From: JAUWVG01 sp964633715
GTDB lineage: Bacteria; Acidobacteriota; Aminicenantia; Aminicenantales; Aminicenantaceae
Reading direction: 5' to 3'
DNA length: 64,000 bases
Assembly (NCBI GenBank): GCA_964633715.1
Contig: CAZWHQ010000018.1
Coordinates: 1 to 64,000 of the forward strand
The notes beneath the pieces are model-generated. The model saw only the letters and a list, made by a program, of their open reading frames with translations, did not search any database and was not told the DNA's origin. This document shows, piece after piece, positions 54,011 to 62,874 of the stretch; the first letter of the stretch is position 1; every line of letters begins with the position of its first letter. The position numbers were made by a program, and so were the translations under genes.

Positions 54011-56283
54011 TGGCAAAAAACCTAGTGGTTGTTGAATCACCTGCTAAAGCAAAGACGTTGAGCCGCTATCTCGGTGGAGATTACAATGTGAAAGCGTCTG
54101 TTGGACACATCCGCGACTTACCCAAAAGCAAGCTGGGTGTGGATATCGAACATGACTTTCAGCCTGAGTTTCAGATCATTGCCAATAGAGAGGACGTGGT
54201 CAAGGATCTTCAGAAGGCGGCCAAAACCAGCGGCTCGATTTTTTTGGCGGCGGATCCGGATCGAGAAGGAGAGGCCATTTGCTGGCACCTTCAATCTGTC
54301 CTCGAAGACACCAATCCCAATATCTTCCGTGTGCTCTTTCATGAGATCACGAAGAGTGCCGTTCAGGATGCCTTCAATCATGTTGGCCAGCTCGATTTTG
54401 GAAAAATCAGAGCTCAACAGACACGGCGGATTCTGGACCGGCTGGTAGGATACCTTATCAGTCCTCTACTCTGGAAAAAGATCGGGCGGGGGTTGAGCGC
54501 GGGACGTGTGCAGTCGATTGCCCTGCGTCTAATCTGTGAGAGAGAACAGGAGATTAGGGATTTTGTAGCCGAGGAATACTGGACAATTCTTGCCAACCTC
54601 AAGGCGGAAAATCCTCCGGAGTTCCCGGCGAATCTGGTTAAAATCGATGGAAAAAAGGCCAAGATTGAAGACGGCCAAACAGCTCAAACCATTGTCGAAG
54701 AGATGAAAACGTTGCCTTTTAGGCTCGACGATGTCCAGGTCAAAGACAAAAAGCGTAATCCCAGCCCTCCCTATATCACAAGTACGTTGCAGCAGGACGG
54801 TTTCCGTCAGCTCAGGTTTCCGGTTAAAAAGACCATGTCTGTGGCCCAGAAGCTCTACGAAGGGCTCGAGATTGGAGACAAGGGTTTGGTGGGATTGATC
54901 ACCTATATGAGAACGGATTCATTCCGAGTGTCCGATGAGGCAGTTGGACATGTGAGGGAGTATATTTCGAAAACTTATTCCGAGAAGTATCTCCCCAGTT
55001 CTCCTCGCTTGTATAAAAATAAAAAGAAGGCTCAGGATGCGCATGAAGCCATCCGTCCCACGTCTTTTGACTGCCCTCCGGAAAAGATTAAATCCTATTT
55101 GACTCACGAAGAGTTCAGGTTGTATTCGATGATTTGGAAGCGGTTTGTGGCCTCACAAATGAATCCAGCCGAGATCGAGGAGACAGTTTTTGACATCAGC
55201 GCAGGGAGGTATGGCCTGAAGGCTAAAGGGGAGGTCATAAAATTTGATGGATTTTTAGTGATGTTTCCCAAAAAGAAAGATAATGATACTGCGGATAATG
55301 AGGACAAAGAAGAGGGCAGTAAGATTCTGCCCAAGGCTCAGCCAGGAGAGAGTCTCAAGCTTGTAAATCTCGATCCCAAACAGAATTTTACACAACCTTC
55401 GCCGCGCTATACAGAGGGCAGCCTTGTCAAGGAGCTTGAAGCAAGAGGAATTGGACGGCCCAGTACCTATGCGCCTATTATTGCCACCATCCAGAGCCGC
55501 GATTATGTGGTGAGGGAGAAGGGAAAATTTATTCCGACTGAGGTCGGCCTCTTTGTTAATGGATATCTGATCAAAAATTTTCCTGACCTTATGGAATTTA
55601 AATTTACGGCCAATCTGGAGGAAAAACTGGACCTAATCAGCGAAGGGGAGCAGGACTGGATTGAATACCTCAAGTCCTACCATAAGCTGTTGGATAAAGA
55701 CCTCAAAGAGGCCGAAGAGGGCGAGGGTGTTCGCGGAACGGGCATTCCGCTCGAGGATAAGTGTCCCGAATGCGGGAAAAAACTGGTGATCAAGGAAGGC
55801 CGGTTTGGGCGTTTTCGGGCGTGTTCGGGTTATGCCGATGATCCGCCGTGCAAATTTAAAGAAAGCATGCAGAAAAAAGAAGTCGAGGAACTCGATGAGG
55901 AATGCCCGGAGTGCAAGTCAAAACTGGTTGTGCGCCATGGCCGCTACGGACCTTTTGTGGCCTGCTCCAACTATCCTGAGTGCAAATACATCAAGAGTGA
56001 AAAAAAGGATACGGGCATCAAATGTCCTGAAGAGGGATGTGAGGGGACATTGTTGCAGAGAAAAACCAGAAAGGGGAAGATCTTTTATGGATGCAGCCAA
56101 TTTCCCAAATGCAAACACGCGACCTGGGATGAACCAGTGGACCGGCCCTGTCCGGAATGCGGCCGGCATTTTGTGCTCAAAAAAAATCCGATTAAAGGCC
56201 AACCTCACTTTTACTGTGGGAAAGAGGGATGCAGTTACAAGGAAGACACTGAAAACGAAAAAATCTGGGAAAAGAAAGAATGA
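54010..56283 (+). CDS. topA: DNA topoisomerase I
   Basis: The protein has 757 residues. A TOPRIM domain begins LVVVESPAKAKTLSRYLGG. GLITYMRTDSFRVS holds the active-site Tyr at about residue 298. The C-terminal part has four Cys-rich zinc-finger-like modules (CPECGKKLV, CPECKSKLV, CPEEGC, CPECGRHF). The dprA-topA-xerC order is common. It relaxes negative supercoils. Confidence 0.95.
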   Translation: MAKNLVVVESPAKAKTLSRYLGGDYNVKASVGHIRDLPKSKLGVDIEHDFQPEFQIIANREDVVKDLQKAAKTSGSIFLAADPDREGEAICWHLQSVLEDTNPNIFRVLFHEITKSAVQDAFNHVGQLDFGKIRAQQTRRILDRLVGYLISPLLWKKIGRGLSAGRVQSIALRLICEREQEIRDFVAEEYWTILANLKAENPPEFPANLVKIDGKKAKIEDGQTAQTIVEEMKTLPFRLDDVQVKDKKRNPSPPYITSTLQQDGFRQLRFPVKKTMSVAQKLYEGLEIGDKGLVGLITYMRTDSFRVSDEAVGHVREYISKTYSEKYLPSSPRLYKNKKKAQDAHEAIRPTSFDCPPEKIKSYLTHEEFRLYSMIWKRFVASQMNPAEIEETVFDISAGRYGLKAKGEVIKFDGFLVMFPKKKDNDTADNEDKEEGSKILPKAQPGESLKLVNLDPKQNFTQPSPRYTEGSLVKELEARGIGRPSTYAPIIATIQSRDYVVREKGKFIPTEVGLFVNGYLIKNFPDLMEFKFTANLEEKLDLISEGEQDWIEYLKSYHKLLDKDLKEAEEGEGVRGTGIPLEDKCPECGKKLVIKEGRFGRFRACSGYADDPPCKFKESMQKKEVEELDEECPECKSKLVVRHGRYGPFVACSNYPECKYIKSEKKDTGIKCPEEGCEGTLLQRKTRKGKIFYGCSQFPKCKHATWDEPVDRPCPECGRHFVLKKNPIKGQPHFYCGKEGCSYKEDTENEKIWEKKE

Positions 56284-56297
56284 CAGAGGAAAATTGC

Positions 56298-56384
56298 AAA
56301 AAGTGGGGACTGTCCCCACTTTTTCTGTCCCCACTTTTTCCTCGAAAAAACAGAAACAGAAAAGTGGGGACTGTCCCCACTTTT
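56298..56384. repeat. GTGGGGACTGTCCCCA palindromes between topA and xerC
   Basis: Palindrome 1 is at 56298-56324 (arms AAAAAGTGGGGAC and its complement around a T). A half copy CTGTCCCCACTTTTTC is at 56325-56340. Palindrome 2 is at 56360-56384. They are related to the copy at 39735-39757. The T-rich arms could act as an intrinsic terminator after topA. Confidence 0.75.
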
Positions 56385-56393
56385 TCCAATTAA

Positions 56394-57284
56394 ATGAGTA
56401 TAGATAAAGAGATCGATCAATTTCTCTTCTTTCTTGAACACGAAAAAAACGCCTCTCCGCACACCATCAGCAGCTACGGGCGCGACCTCAATCAACTGGC
56501 TCTTTTTCTGAATGAAAAAAAGATCTCTTTGACCAGGATCGATAATGTCGTACTGCGGTCTTTTCTGGCCACTCTCTATGAGAAAAAGAACAAAAAGTCT
56601 ACGGTAGCGCGCAAGCTGGCGGCCATGCGATCTTTTTTCCAGTACTGCATACGGATGAAGTGGTTAAATGATAATCCTGCTAAAATTGTTGCCACACCCA
56701 AGCAGGATAGATACCTTCCTTCTTTTCTGTCCGAAGCAGAGGTCGAGGCCTTTTTGGATCTTCCCCAGTCAGACAGGCCTCTTGATTTACGGGACAGAGC
56801 AATCCTGGAGCTTCTCTATGCTACAGGGCTCCGGGTCAGCGAACTGGTCGGGATAAGTCTTGAGGATGTCAGCTTCAAAGAGCGGCTCATTAGGGTGATG
56901 GGAAAAGGCAAAAAGGAAAGGATTGTGCCTTTTGGAAGGATGGCGGAAGACAGCCTTAAAAAGTATTTGCGGGCAAGAGGATTTATCTATAAAGGGAATA
57001 TCGATGAAAAGGCGCTTTTTCTCAATTACCGGGGAGAAAGGCTGACGTCACGGTCAATACAGAGAATTGTAGATAAATATATTGAGACTTCGGCCATGAG
57101 GCGGAAGGTCAGCCCCCACTCTCTCCGCCACTCCTTTGCCTCGCACCTTTTGAGCCGAGGCGCGGACCTGCGTGCTATCCAGGAGTTTCTCGGCCACGAG
57201 AGCTTGGCCACTACACAAAAATATACCCACATGGACCTCAAACAGCTCCTCGAGGTCTACCGTAAATCCCACCCCCGCTCTTAG
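56394..57284 (+). CDS. xerC: Tyrosine recombinase XerC/XerD
   Basis: The protein has 296 residues. The N-terminal core-binding domain has YGRDLNQLALFL. The catalytic domain has ATGLRVSELVGISLEDV (Arg), GKGKKERIVPFG (Lys), HSLRHSFASHLLSRGADL (His-x-x-Arg) and GHESLATTQKYTHMDL (His, Tyr near residue 276). It resolves chromosome dimers. Its position after topA suits XerC. Confidence 0.88.
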   Translation: MSIDKEIDQFLFFLEHEKNASPHTISSYGRDLNQLALFLNEKKISLTRIDNVVLRSFLATLYEKKNKKSTVARKLAAMRSFFQYCIRMKWLNDNPAKIVATPKQDRYLPSFLSEAEVEAFLDLPQSDRPLDLRDRAILELLYATGLRVSELVGISLEDVSFKERLIRVMGKGKKERIVPFGRMAEDSLKKYLRARGFIYKGNIDEKALFLNYRGERLTSRSIQRIVDKYIETSAMRRKVSPHSLRHSFASHLLSRGADLRAIQEFLGHESLATTQKYTHMDLKQLLEVYRKSHPRS

Positions 57285-57288
57285 GTCT

Positions 57289-57372
57289 TAGGGCCTGGCT
57301 TCGAAAACTTCGAAAACTTTGGGCCAACCACCAATTTATTAAAGTTTTCGAAGTTTTCGAAGCCAGGCCCTA
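57289..57372. repeat. Perfect 32-base inverted repeat after xerC
   Basis: Left arm 57289-57320 and right arm 57341-57372 are exact reverse complements, separated by a 20-base loop. Each arm contains a direct repeat of TTCGAAAAC. It lies five bases after the xerC stop. The rest of the gap to 57534 holds no gene I can see. It could be a terminator-like hairpin or a mobile repeat. Confidence 0.85.
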
Positions 57373-57534
57373 GTTCTTATAGCACCTAAAGTTGACATTG
57401 AGCAGAAGAATATGACAACGTCAATTCACACCTCCCAATCCTAATCAGATATTAACCTATTGAATATAATAGAAATACTGGCTTAAAAAAGGTTGGTCCG
57501 GAAGTTGCATATTCTTTGGTGATAGGAGGTTCAC

Positions 57535-57831
57535 ATGAAAAATTATTTGGTTAAAGGTATGGTCTTGAGTCTGGCTCTGGTGTTTGCTTTGATGACTTTT
57601 GTTCCGTTTGAGAGCTATGCAGCATCCCAGACAACAACAAAAAAGATCAATATCAACACGGCCACACTCGTCGAGCTCCAGGAACTGCCCCGGATTGGAG
57701 AAAAGGTTGCCCAGAGGATCATCGACTTCCGTAAGGAAAACGGAAAATTCAAAAGTACGACGGATCTGTTGAAGATCAAAGGCATCGGCGAGAAAATCTT
57801 TGATTTGATCAAGGATCGGATCACGGTCTAA
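57535..57831 (+). CDS. Exported helix-hairpin-helix protein (ComEA-like)
   Basis: The protein has 98 residues. A signal peptide (about 8-30, ending near YAAS) is followed by KININTATLVELQELPRIG and KSTTDLLKIKGIGEKIFDLI, the double HhH of ComEA. ComEA binds DNA during uptake, which fits with dprA nearby. The ribosome site is AGGAGG. Confidence 0.82.
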   Translation: MKNYLVKGMVLSLALVFALMTFVPFESYAASQTTTKKININTATLVELQELPRIGEKVAQRIIDFRKENGKFKSTTDLLKIKGIGEKIFDLIKDRITV

Positions 57832-57874
57832 ACATCTCAAAAACATGTCATAACAAGTGGTGTGGATTATAAAT

Positions 57875-57907
57875 AGGGATCGGCCTTTTTATCAGAGGCT
57901 GATCCCT
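57875..57907. terminator. Hairpin between comEA-like and rdgB genes
   Basis: AGGGATCGGCC (57875-57885) pairs with GGCTGATCCCT (57897-57907), with one wobble pair, around an 11-base T-rich loop. It is at the end of the comEA-like transcript and overlaps the last codons of the convergent rdgB. It could terminate both, although no long T-run follows. Confidence 0.5.
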
Positions 57908-58503
57908 AAATAATCCTTGAGAAAAGACTTAAGCTTTAGAAGAGCTTGGCCCCGGTGGCTGACTTTGTTTTTTTCTTTATCACAGAGTTGACCGAAAGTC
58001 TTATTTAGAGGTGGATAAAAAAAGAGTGGATCATATCCGAATCCGTTATCTCCCCTCCTTTCTCTTGTGATAAAACCCTCTACCCAACCTTCAATCTCAG
58101 TGAGCACAACGCCCTTTTGAGAAAGGACCATAAAGGAGACAAAGCGGGCTTTCCTTTTTCTTTCCGGGACCGAATCAAGAAGGGTCAACACCTTGCTGTT
58201 GTTCTTTTCATCTGTAGCGCCCGGATCGGAAAAACGTGCTGAAAGCACGCCAGGGGCATTGTTTAAGTATTCAATTTCCAGGCCGGAATCTTCGGCAAGC
58301 GTGATTCCCTCCCATTTTTGGCTGTAAAACAGACTTTTTCCTCTGGCATTGTCCAGAAAAGTTTCCCCTGTTTCCGGAAAAGACTCAAAGATATTAAGTT
58401 CAGCCAGAGAATAGAAAAGAAAGGGTAGTTCAAGAAGTTCTGTTTCGATCTCCCTTTTTTTCCCTTGATTAGTGGTTGCAACGAGAAGAGGTGTTTCAGT
58501 CAA
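57892..58503 (-). CDS. rdgB: Non-canonical purine NTP pyrophosphatase (RdgB/HAM1)
   Basis: The protein has 203 residues. LLVATTNQGKKREIETELLE, TFLDNARGKSLFYSQKWEG, LAEDSGLEIEYLNNAPG and FGYDPLFFYPPLNKTFGQL are the family motifs (ITP/XTP binding). It cleans the nucleotide pool. It overlaps the MgtC gene by eight bases. Confidence 0.92.
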   Translation of the reverse strand: MTETPLLVATTNQGKKREIETELLELPFLFYSLAELNIFESFPETGETFLDNARGKSLFYSQKWEGITLAEDSGLEIEYLNNAPGVLSARFSDPGATDEKNNSKVLTLLDSVPERKRKARFVSFMVLSQKGVVLTEIEGWVEGFITRERRGDNGFGYDPLFFYPPLNKTFGQLCDKEKNKVSHRGQALLKLKSFLKDYLGISL

Positions 58504-59140
58504 CAGTGATCTCAGTGATATCTTTATGGTTGATGAGGCTTTTGTGAAACTTCTGTTCGCTTTCCTCAGTGGATGGGAAAGACAGTGATATTGAGGCTAT
58601 CTCTTCGTCTTTTTTATACTTGATTTCCTTAAATTTGATGCCTTCATGGAGAGCGATCTTTTTCACATCCATTATCACCTGCATAGGGGCCGCTGTCCTC
58701 AGGTGGTATCGGTAAAGAGTTTTTGTGCGAAACCGGTCTTCAAACACCCTGAAAAGAATTAAGGTTAAAATGATTACGGCTGCACAGATAAGTGCAATGA
58801 TATAAAAACCGGCTCCGATAACCAGGCCTAAACCTGCAACAACCCACAGTGTGGCCGCAGTCGTCAGCCCCATAACCATTCCCCTTGCCTGTATAATCGA
58901 CCCTGCGCCAATAAAACCCATTCCGGTTATGACAGCTGCAGCGATTCTTGTGAAATCCCCGCTCCCTTCCTGGCCTTCAAGCAGGAGCCCGGACAAAATC
59001 ATCGCCATCGTAGAGCCAATGCAGATCAGGATATTTGTCCGGAAACCGGCCGGTTTGTGACTGGATTCTCTCTCCAATCCAATCAATCCTCCGAGAGCCA
59101 CAGCCAGGAGGAGTTTTAATACAATCTCTGTAATATCCAT
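58496..59140 (-). CDS. MgtC/SapB family membrane protein
   Basis: The protein has 214 residues. LLLAVALGGLIGLERE at the N-terminus, with four to five hydrophobic segments (GMGFIGAGSIIQARG typical of MgtC), then a C-terminal soluble domain (KIALHEGIKFKEIKYKK). The family is linked with Mg2+ homeostasis and virulence. About 200 bases between this and the upstream TPR gene hold nothing I recognise. Confidence 0.88.
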   Translation of the reverse strand: MDITEIVLKLLLAVALGGLIGLERESSHKPAGFRTNILICIGSTMAMILSGLLLEGQEGSGDFTRIAAAVITGMGFIGAGSIIQARGMVMGLTTAATLWVVAGLGLVIGAGFYIIALICAAVIILTLILFRVFEDRFRTKTLYRYHLRTAAPMQVIMDVKKIALHEGIKFKEIKYKKDEEIASISLSFPSTEESEQKFHKSLINHKDITEITVD

Positions 59141-59340
59141 TGTGTTTTCACCACCATATATGCCGTTAATTTACCTGAACTATTCATAAATTTAGCCGAC
59201 ACCGAGATATATGTTCATTATTATCATCCTATTACTCGATTCATCTAGCTACATTGTGATTGAAACATTTTCCAAAACTTTTTCTAAGAATAAGTCGGCC
59301 AAATTTACCTTCCAGGTTTATCATGATGATAGGATTTGGG

Positions 59341-60180
59341 CTATTCTTTTATCTTTTCGAGACAAATTTCGTACAGTGTTGGTACAGATTTGTATAGAGG
59401 ATCTTGATTCATTACAATCTTGAACTCGTCGGCTGCCTTTTGATAGTTCTTTACGGCCATGTTGGCTACACCTAAAAAATAACAGACTTCAATGTTTTTG
59501 TTTTCGATGGATTTTGCCTGTTCAAGGATCTGAATGGCTTTTTGGAATTCCAATTCATTCACATAGATGACACCAAGAGACGTATAAACTTGTATGCTTT
59601 CCGGAAATTCAACAAGCATATCGGCTAGCTTTGTTTTCGCTTCTTCAATTTTTTTTCGTTGGATGAGCTTCTCGACACGCTCAAATTCCTTTTCGCGGTC
59701 AAGCGTCTTTTCCTTTTTAGGGGGGGGAGGGACAGTTTGTGGTTTTGGGGGAGTGGTCTCCGGATCCTGTTTGATTTTCGATTTTTTCTCCGGAGTGATT
59801 TTGGACACCTGTTGTTTTGAAGTTAACTCATTGTATCTGCTCACCAGATTTTCGGGCTGCTGGATGGATGTGACATATGGCTGAAGATTCAGTTTATCGA
59901 TTTCGTCGATAAAATGCTGTGCCTGCTCGGGATTGTCCAATAAGGAATGGCAGACGGCTAGATAGACATAACACTCTGTCAATTTTGAAAGATTCTCGAA
60001 GAAACCAAAATAGGCGATTTTAAAATTTCTAATGGCTTCAGAATAATCCCCCTTGCTGTAATGAGATTTTCCTGTATCAAACAACCTCTCATAAAAGGGT
60101 TTTTCTTCAACTTCCTGGGAGTGGAGAAAAGGAACAAAAAAAAGAAGAACTAATAGGAGAAGAATAAAAGTGTTTTTCAT
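59341..60180 (-). CDS. Exported TPR protein (paralogue B)
   Basis: The protein has 279 residues. A signal peptide (about 5-22, ending near LHSQ) is followed by FYERLFDTGKSHYSKGDYSEA and ECYVYLAVCHSLLD, homologous to 33930-35261, then a Lys/Pro-rich linker, then TPR-like repeats at the C-terminus. The linker (VPPPPKKEK) is encoded by a C8 run in this strand (59720-59727). It is probably periplasmic. Confidence 0.7.
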   Translation of the reverse strand: MKNTFILLLLVLLFFVPFLHSQEVEEKPFYERLFDTGKSHYSKGDYSEAIRNFKIAYFGFFENLSKLTECYVYLAVCHSLLDNPEQAQHFIDEIDKLNLQPYVTSIQQPENLVSRYNELTSKQQVSKITPEKKSKIKQDPETTPPKPQTVPPPPKKEKTLDREKEFERVEKLIQRKKIEEAKTKLADMLVEFPESIQVYTSLGVIYVNELEFQKAIQILEQAKSIENKNIEVCYFLGVANMAVKNYQKAADEFKIVMNQDPLYKSVPTLYEICLEKIKE

Positions 60181-60263
60181 GGTTCAACGTATTCTAATTA
60201 TATCATAAAGCTTAGCGGTTCAAAAAGTGTTCAAACAAGAGATTAGAGGGACTTCAATTACTG

Positions 60264-60608
60264 CTAGAGAGAGATGTCCATTTTTTCGAGGATGAGTTCG
60301 GTGCCGTCAAGAATTTTAATTTGGGTGGAACTGCACTCTGTACAGAGAAAGACGAGTTCTTCGGAGATCGTTTCCGATCCACAGCTCTGGCAGTGGATTT
60401 TAAGGGGCACTTTTTCTATTTCAAGCACAGCGTCAGAAGCCATCGTGTCATTTTTGAAGATGTCAAAGGCCGTTTCCAGAAAATCGGGCACAACTCCCGA
60501 GAGAACCCCGACCTGAAGTTTAACTAGCGTTATCTTTTTGGCCCCCTGCTCTTTGGCCTTTTCCTCCATGATTTCGTATAAATTGGCGATAATGGACAAT
60601 TCATGCAT
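60264..60608 (-). CDS. hypA: Hydrogenase nickel insertion protein HypA
   Basis: The protein has 114 residues. MHELSIIANLYEIMEE has the conserved His2 (nickel ligand), and CQSCGSETISE with CTECSSTQ forms the zinc site. HypA delivers nickel to NiFe hydrogenase together with HypB. It overlaps hypB by eight bases. No hydrogenase structural gene is in the window. Confidence 0.92.
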   Translation of the reverse strand: MHELSIIANLYEIMEEKAKEQGAKKITLVKLQVGVLSGVVPDFLETAFDIFKNDTMASDAVLEIEKVPLKIHCQSCGSETISEELVFLCTECSSTQIKILDGTELILEKMDISL

Positions 60609-61272
60609 GTTTGTCCCTCAGGTCTTGGAGTGCGGCCACAAGATAGTCCTTAAATGCCGCCATTCCTATTCCGGTCAATGCAGAAATCACAAAGGTTTTT
60701 AAGTGAGGATTGATCTCTTTTGCCTCTTTTTTAGCGCATTCGATATCAAACGGCAGAAGTGGAACGAGGTCAGCCTTTGTGATGAGCAGGCAGTCCGAAG
60801 TCACAAAAGCCTTGGGGTATTTCTTGGGTTTATCATCTCCCTCAGGGCTGGAGAGAAGAAGACAGCGTATGTTTTCGCCCAGGTCATAACCGGCCGGACA
60901 TACCAGATTGCCTACATTTTCGATGAACAGGAAATCCAGGTCGGAGGGGATTTTGGAAAAGAGTTTGCCCACCATTTTAGCCTCAAGATGACAGGCGCCG
61001 CCTGTTGTGATCTGCCATGCGGAGATGCCCTTTTTACGGATTCTCTCTGCATCTCGCTCCGTTTCAATATCGCCCTCGATAACGGCCATCTTATAATCTG
61101 GTCTCAGATAATCGGCCAGGTTTTCAAGAAGAGTTGTTTTACCGGCTCCCGGGGAGCTCATGAGATTAATCGTCAGGATTCCCTTTTTTGTGAGTTTATC
61201 CCGAATCTCATTGGCGATTTTTTTATTCGACCCGAGCAGGTCTTCCAGTACAAGAAGTTCTTTTTTTTTCAT
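60601..61272 (-). CDS. hypB: Hydrogenase nickel incorporation GTPase HypB
   Basis: The protein has 223 residues. NLMSSPGAGKTTLLENLADY is the P-loop, VIEGDIETERD follows, TTGGACHLEAKMV and ENVGNLVCPAGYDLG carry the metal-binding Cys residues, and ITKADLVPLL is the G4 motif. It lacks an N-terminal His stretch. It overlaps the histidine kinase gene by four bases (ATGA), so it is part of the same transcript. Confidence 0.92.
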   Translation of the reverse strand: MKKKELLVLEDLLGSNKKIANEIRDKLTKKGILTINLMSSPGAGKTTLLENLADYLRPDYKMAVIEGDIETERDAERIRKKGISAWQITTGGACHLEAKMVGKLFSKIPSDLDFLFIENVGNLVCPAGYDLGENIRCLLLSSPEGDDKPKKYPKAFVTSDCLLITKADLVPLLPFDIECAKKEAKEINPHLKTFVISALTGIGMAAFKDYLVAALQDLRDKHA

Positions 61273-62861
61273 TTGTTTTCCTTTTCTATTTTTGGCAGCA
61301 CAACCGTAACTGTGCTTCCTACTTCCAGCTTGCTTTGCACTTTGATCTCGCCTCGATGTGCCTCCACAATCTCTTTGACGATGGCCAATCCCACGCCAGT
61401 CCCCTCAATTTTTGTTGATTTGGCATTGGAAGCTCTATAGAATTCATTAAAAATCTTTGGTAGATCTTCATCTGAGATACCCATTCCTGTGTCCTTAACG
61501 TCGATTTTAATATTGTTTTTTGTCTCTGCGGCCAAAAGAGAGACCCTCCCGTTTCTTTTATTGTACTTAATGGCATTGCTAACCAGATTGGAAAAAACTT
61601 CCTCGAGAGCCTCCGGATCTGCATCTGTCACGATTGAATCTGAGGGCGTATTGATATCGACGCTGATATCTTTTTTCTGGGCTTGGACACGGTAGGCCTC
61701 CAAAACCTTATGCAGAACATAGGTAATATGAACGGGCTGCATAAAATATTCCGCGCTGGCTGACTGACGATAGGACAACTGAACGATGTCGTCAAGCACG
61801 TCGAGCAGTATGGCACTCCGGCGCTTGGCCGTGGTGACCAGATCAAGCTGTTGGGCGGACAATCCGGATTGTCCTTCCTTGAAGGCCAAACTCAGACAAG
61901 TCTGGATAATCCCTACATGAGAGCGCAGACCATGCTCCATCTTTCTCATAAAGTTTGATTTGAGACTATCCAGCTCCTGCAGTTTTTGATTGGCTCGTTT
62001 CAGGTTTTGTGTGGCTTTTTTGACTTCATCTTTAAGTTTGATGTTCCATTGTTCAATCTCTTGACTCGTTCTTTTTAGCTCGGCTGTCATGGAATCGAAA
62101 GATTTCCCCAACTCGCCAATTTCGTCAGAATGAAAGCTTCCAATCCTGTAATCGAGATCCCCATCTGCGACTTTTCGAGTGCCTTCTATCAAGCTGCCGA
62201 TCGGGCGTTTGACAAACATGTGAATCAGCAGCCCCATGCCGGCGGCAATAATGAGAAAAGTGAAAAAGAAATACAGAACGGTCTGTCTCTGGCTTGTTGC
62301 CATTTGCCTGTCAAAACGGTCTAGAGGAAAAAGAATATCCATCACTCCTAATACAACTTGTTCTGGGGGATGATAATGACAGGCGTTATTAGAGCACCTG
62401 GGTTCATTATAGATGGGATTGATTATACCAAGCATTCTGTAGCCTTTTTCCCCTTTAAAAATCCTTGTCATATCAGCTCGAGAAAGGATATCTGTGGGTT
62501 GATCCTCGATGTGGCAAACAAAACAGGCTTCCGTGGTTCTGTCCACAGAAATTCCAATCTCCTCACTTGAGTTTGATACAAAGATGGTTCCGGTTTTGTC
62601 GAAGATTCGGATATTTTCGATCACCTCAGAGTTGCCGATATCTTCGAGTGTTTTTTGAATGCGATTTTTTTGTGCAGTCATCATATCTTGCGAAAAACTC
62701 TTCTCGAGCATTTCGCTGATTTGGACACCGTCTTGTTTCATTTCTTGGATACGGAGTTTTTTTTGTGTGTTTGTGTTGATGAAAGCAAAAAATCCTATCG
62801 TGATAATGAGGACTATGCCTATATAAAAGATGAGTTTAGCGGTAAGACTTTTTCGCAGCAA
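61269..62861 (-). CDS. Sensor histidine kinase with c-type heme motifs
   Basis: The protein has 530 residues. TM1 is at about 8-29. A periplasmic domain follows with CFVCH at 113-117 (CxxCH) and CSNNACH at 156-162 (CX4CH), separated by about 40 residues. TM2 is at about 195-217, then HAMP (about 215-270), a coiled coil, the phosphoacceptor region with His310 (KMEHGLRSH) and a HATPase domain (FSNLVSNAIKYN, DTGMGISDEDLP, GTGVGLAIVKEIV). Two c-type heme motifs suggest redox or gas sensing. It precedes hypB and hypA and is followed upstream by a lone receiver. Confidence 0.85.
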   Translation of the reverse strand: MLRKSLTAKLIFYIGIVLIITIGFFAFINTNTQKKLRIQEMKQDGVQISEMLEKSFSQDMMTAQKNRIQKTLEDIGNSEVIENIRIFDKTGTIFVSNSSEEIGISVDRTTEACFVCHIEDQPTDILSRADMTRIFKGEKGYRMLGIINPIYNEPRCSNNACHYHPPEQVVLGVMDILFPLDRFDRQMATSQRQTVLYFFFTFLIIAAGMGLLIHMFVKRPIGSLIEGTRKVADGDLDYRIGSFHSDEIGELGKSFDSMTAELKRTSQEIEQWNIKLKDEVKKATQNLKRANQKLQELDSLKSNFMRKMEHGLRSHVGIIQTCLSLAFKEGQSGLSAQQLDLVTTAKRRSAILLDVLDDIVQLSYRQSASAEYFMQPVHITYVLHKVLEAYRVQAQKKDISVDINTPSDSIVTDADPEALEEVFSNLVSNAIKYNKRNGRVSLLAAETKNNIKIDVKDTGMGISDEDLPKIFNEFYRASNAKSTKIEGTGVGLAIVKEIVEAHRGEIKVQSKLEVGSTVTVVLPKIEKENK

Positions 62862-62874
62862 AATGCGTGTTTCC

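Noticed and set aside
60703..61440. Long plus-strand reading frame of about 245 codons
   Set aside because: It is antisense to hypB and the histidine kinase, whose motifs are clear.
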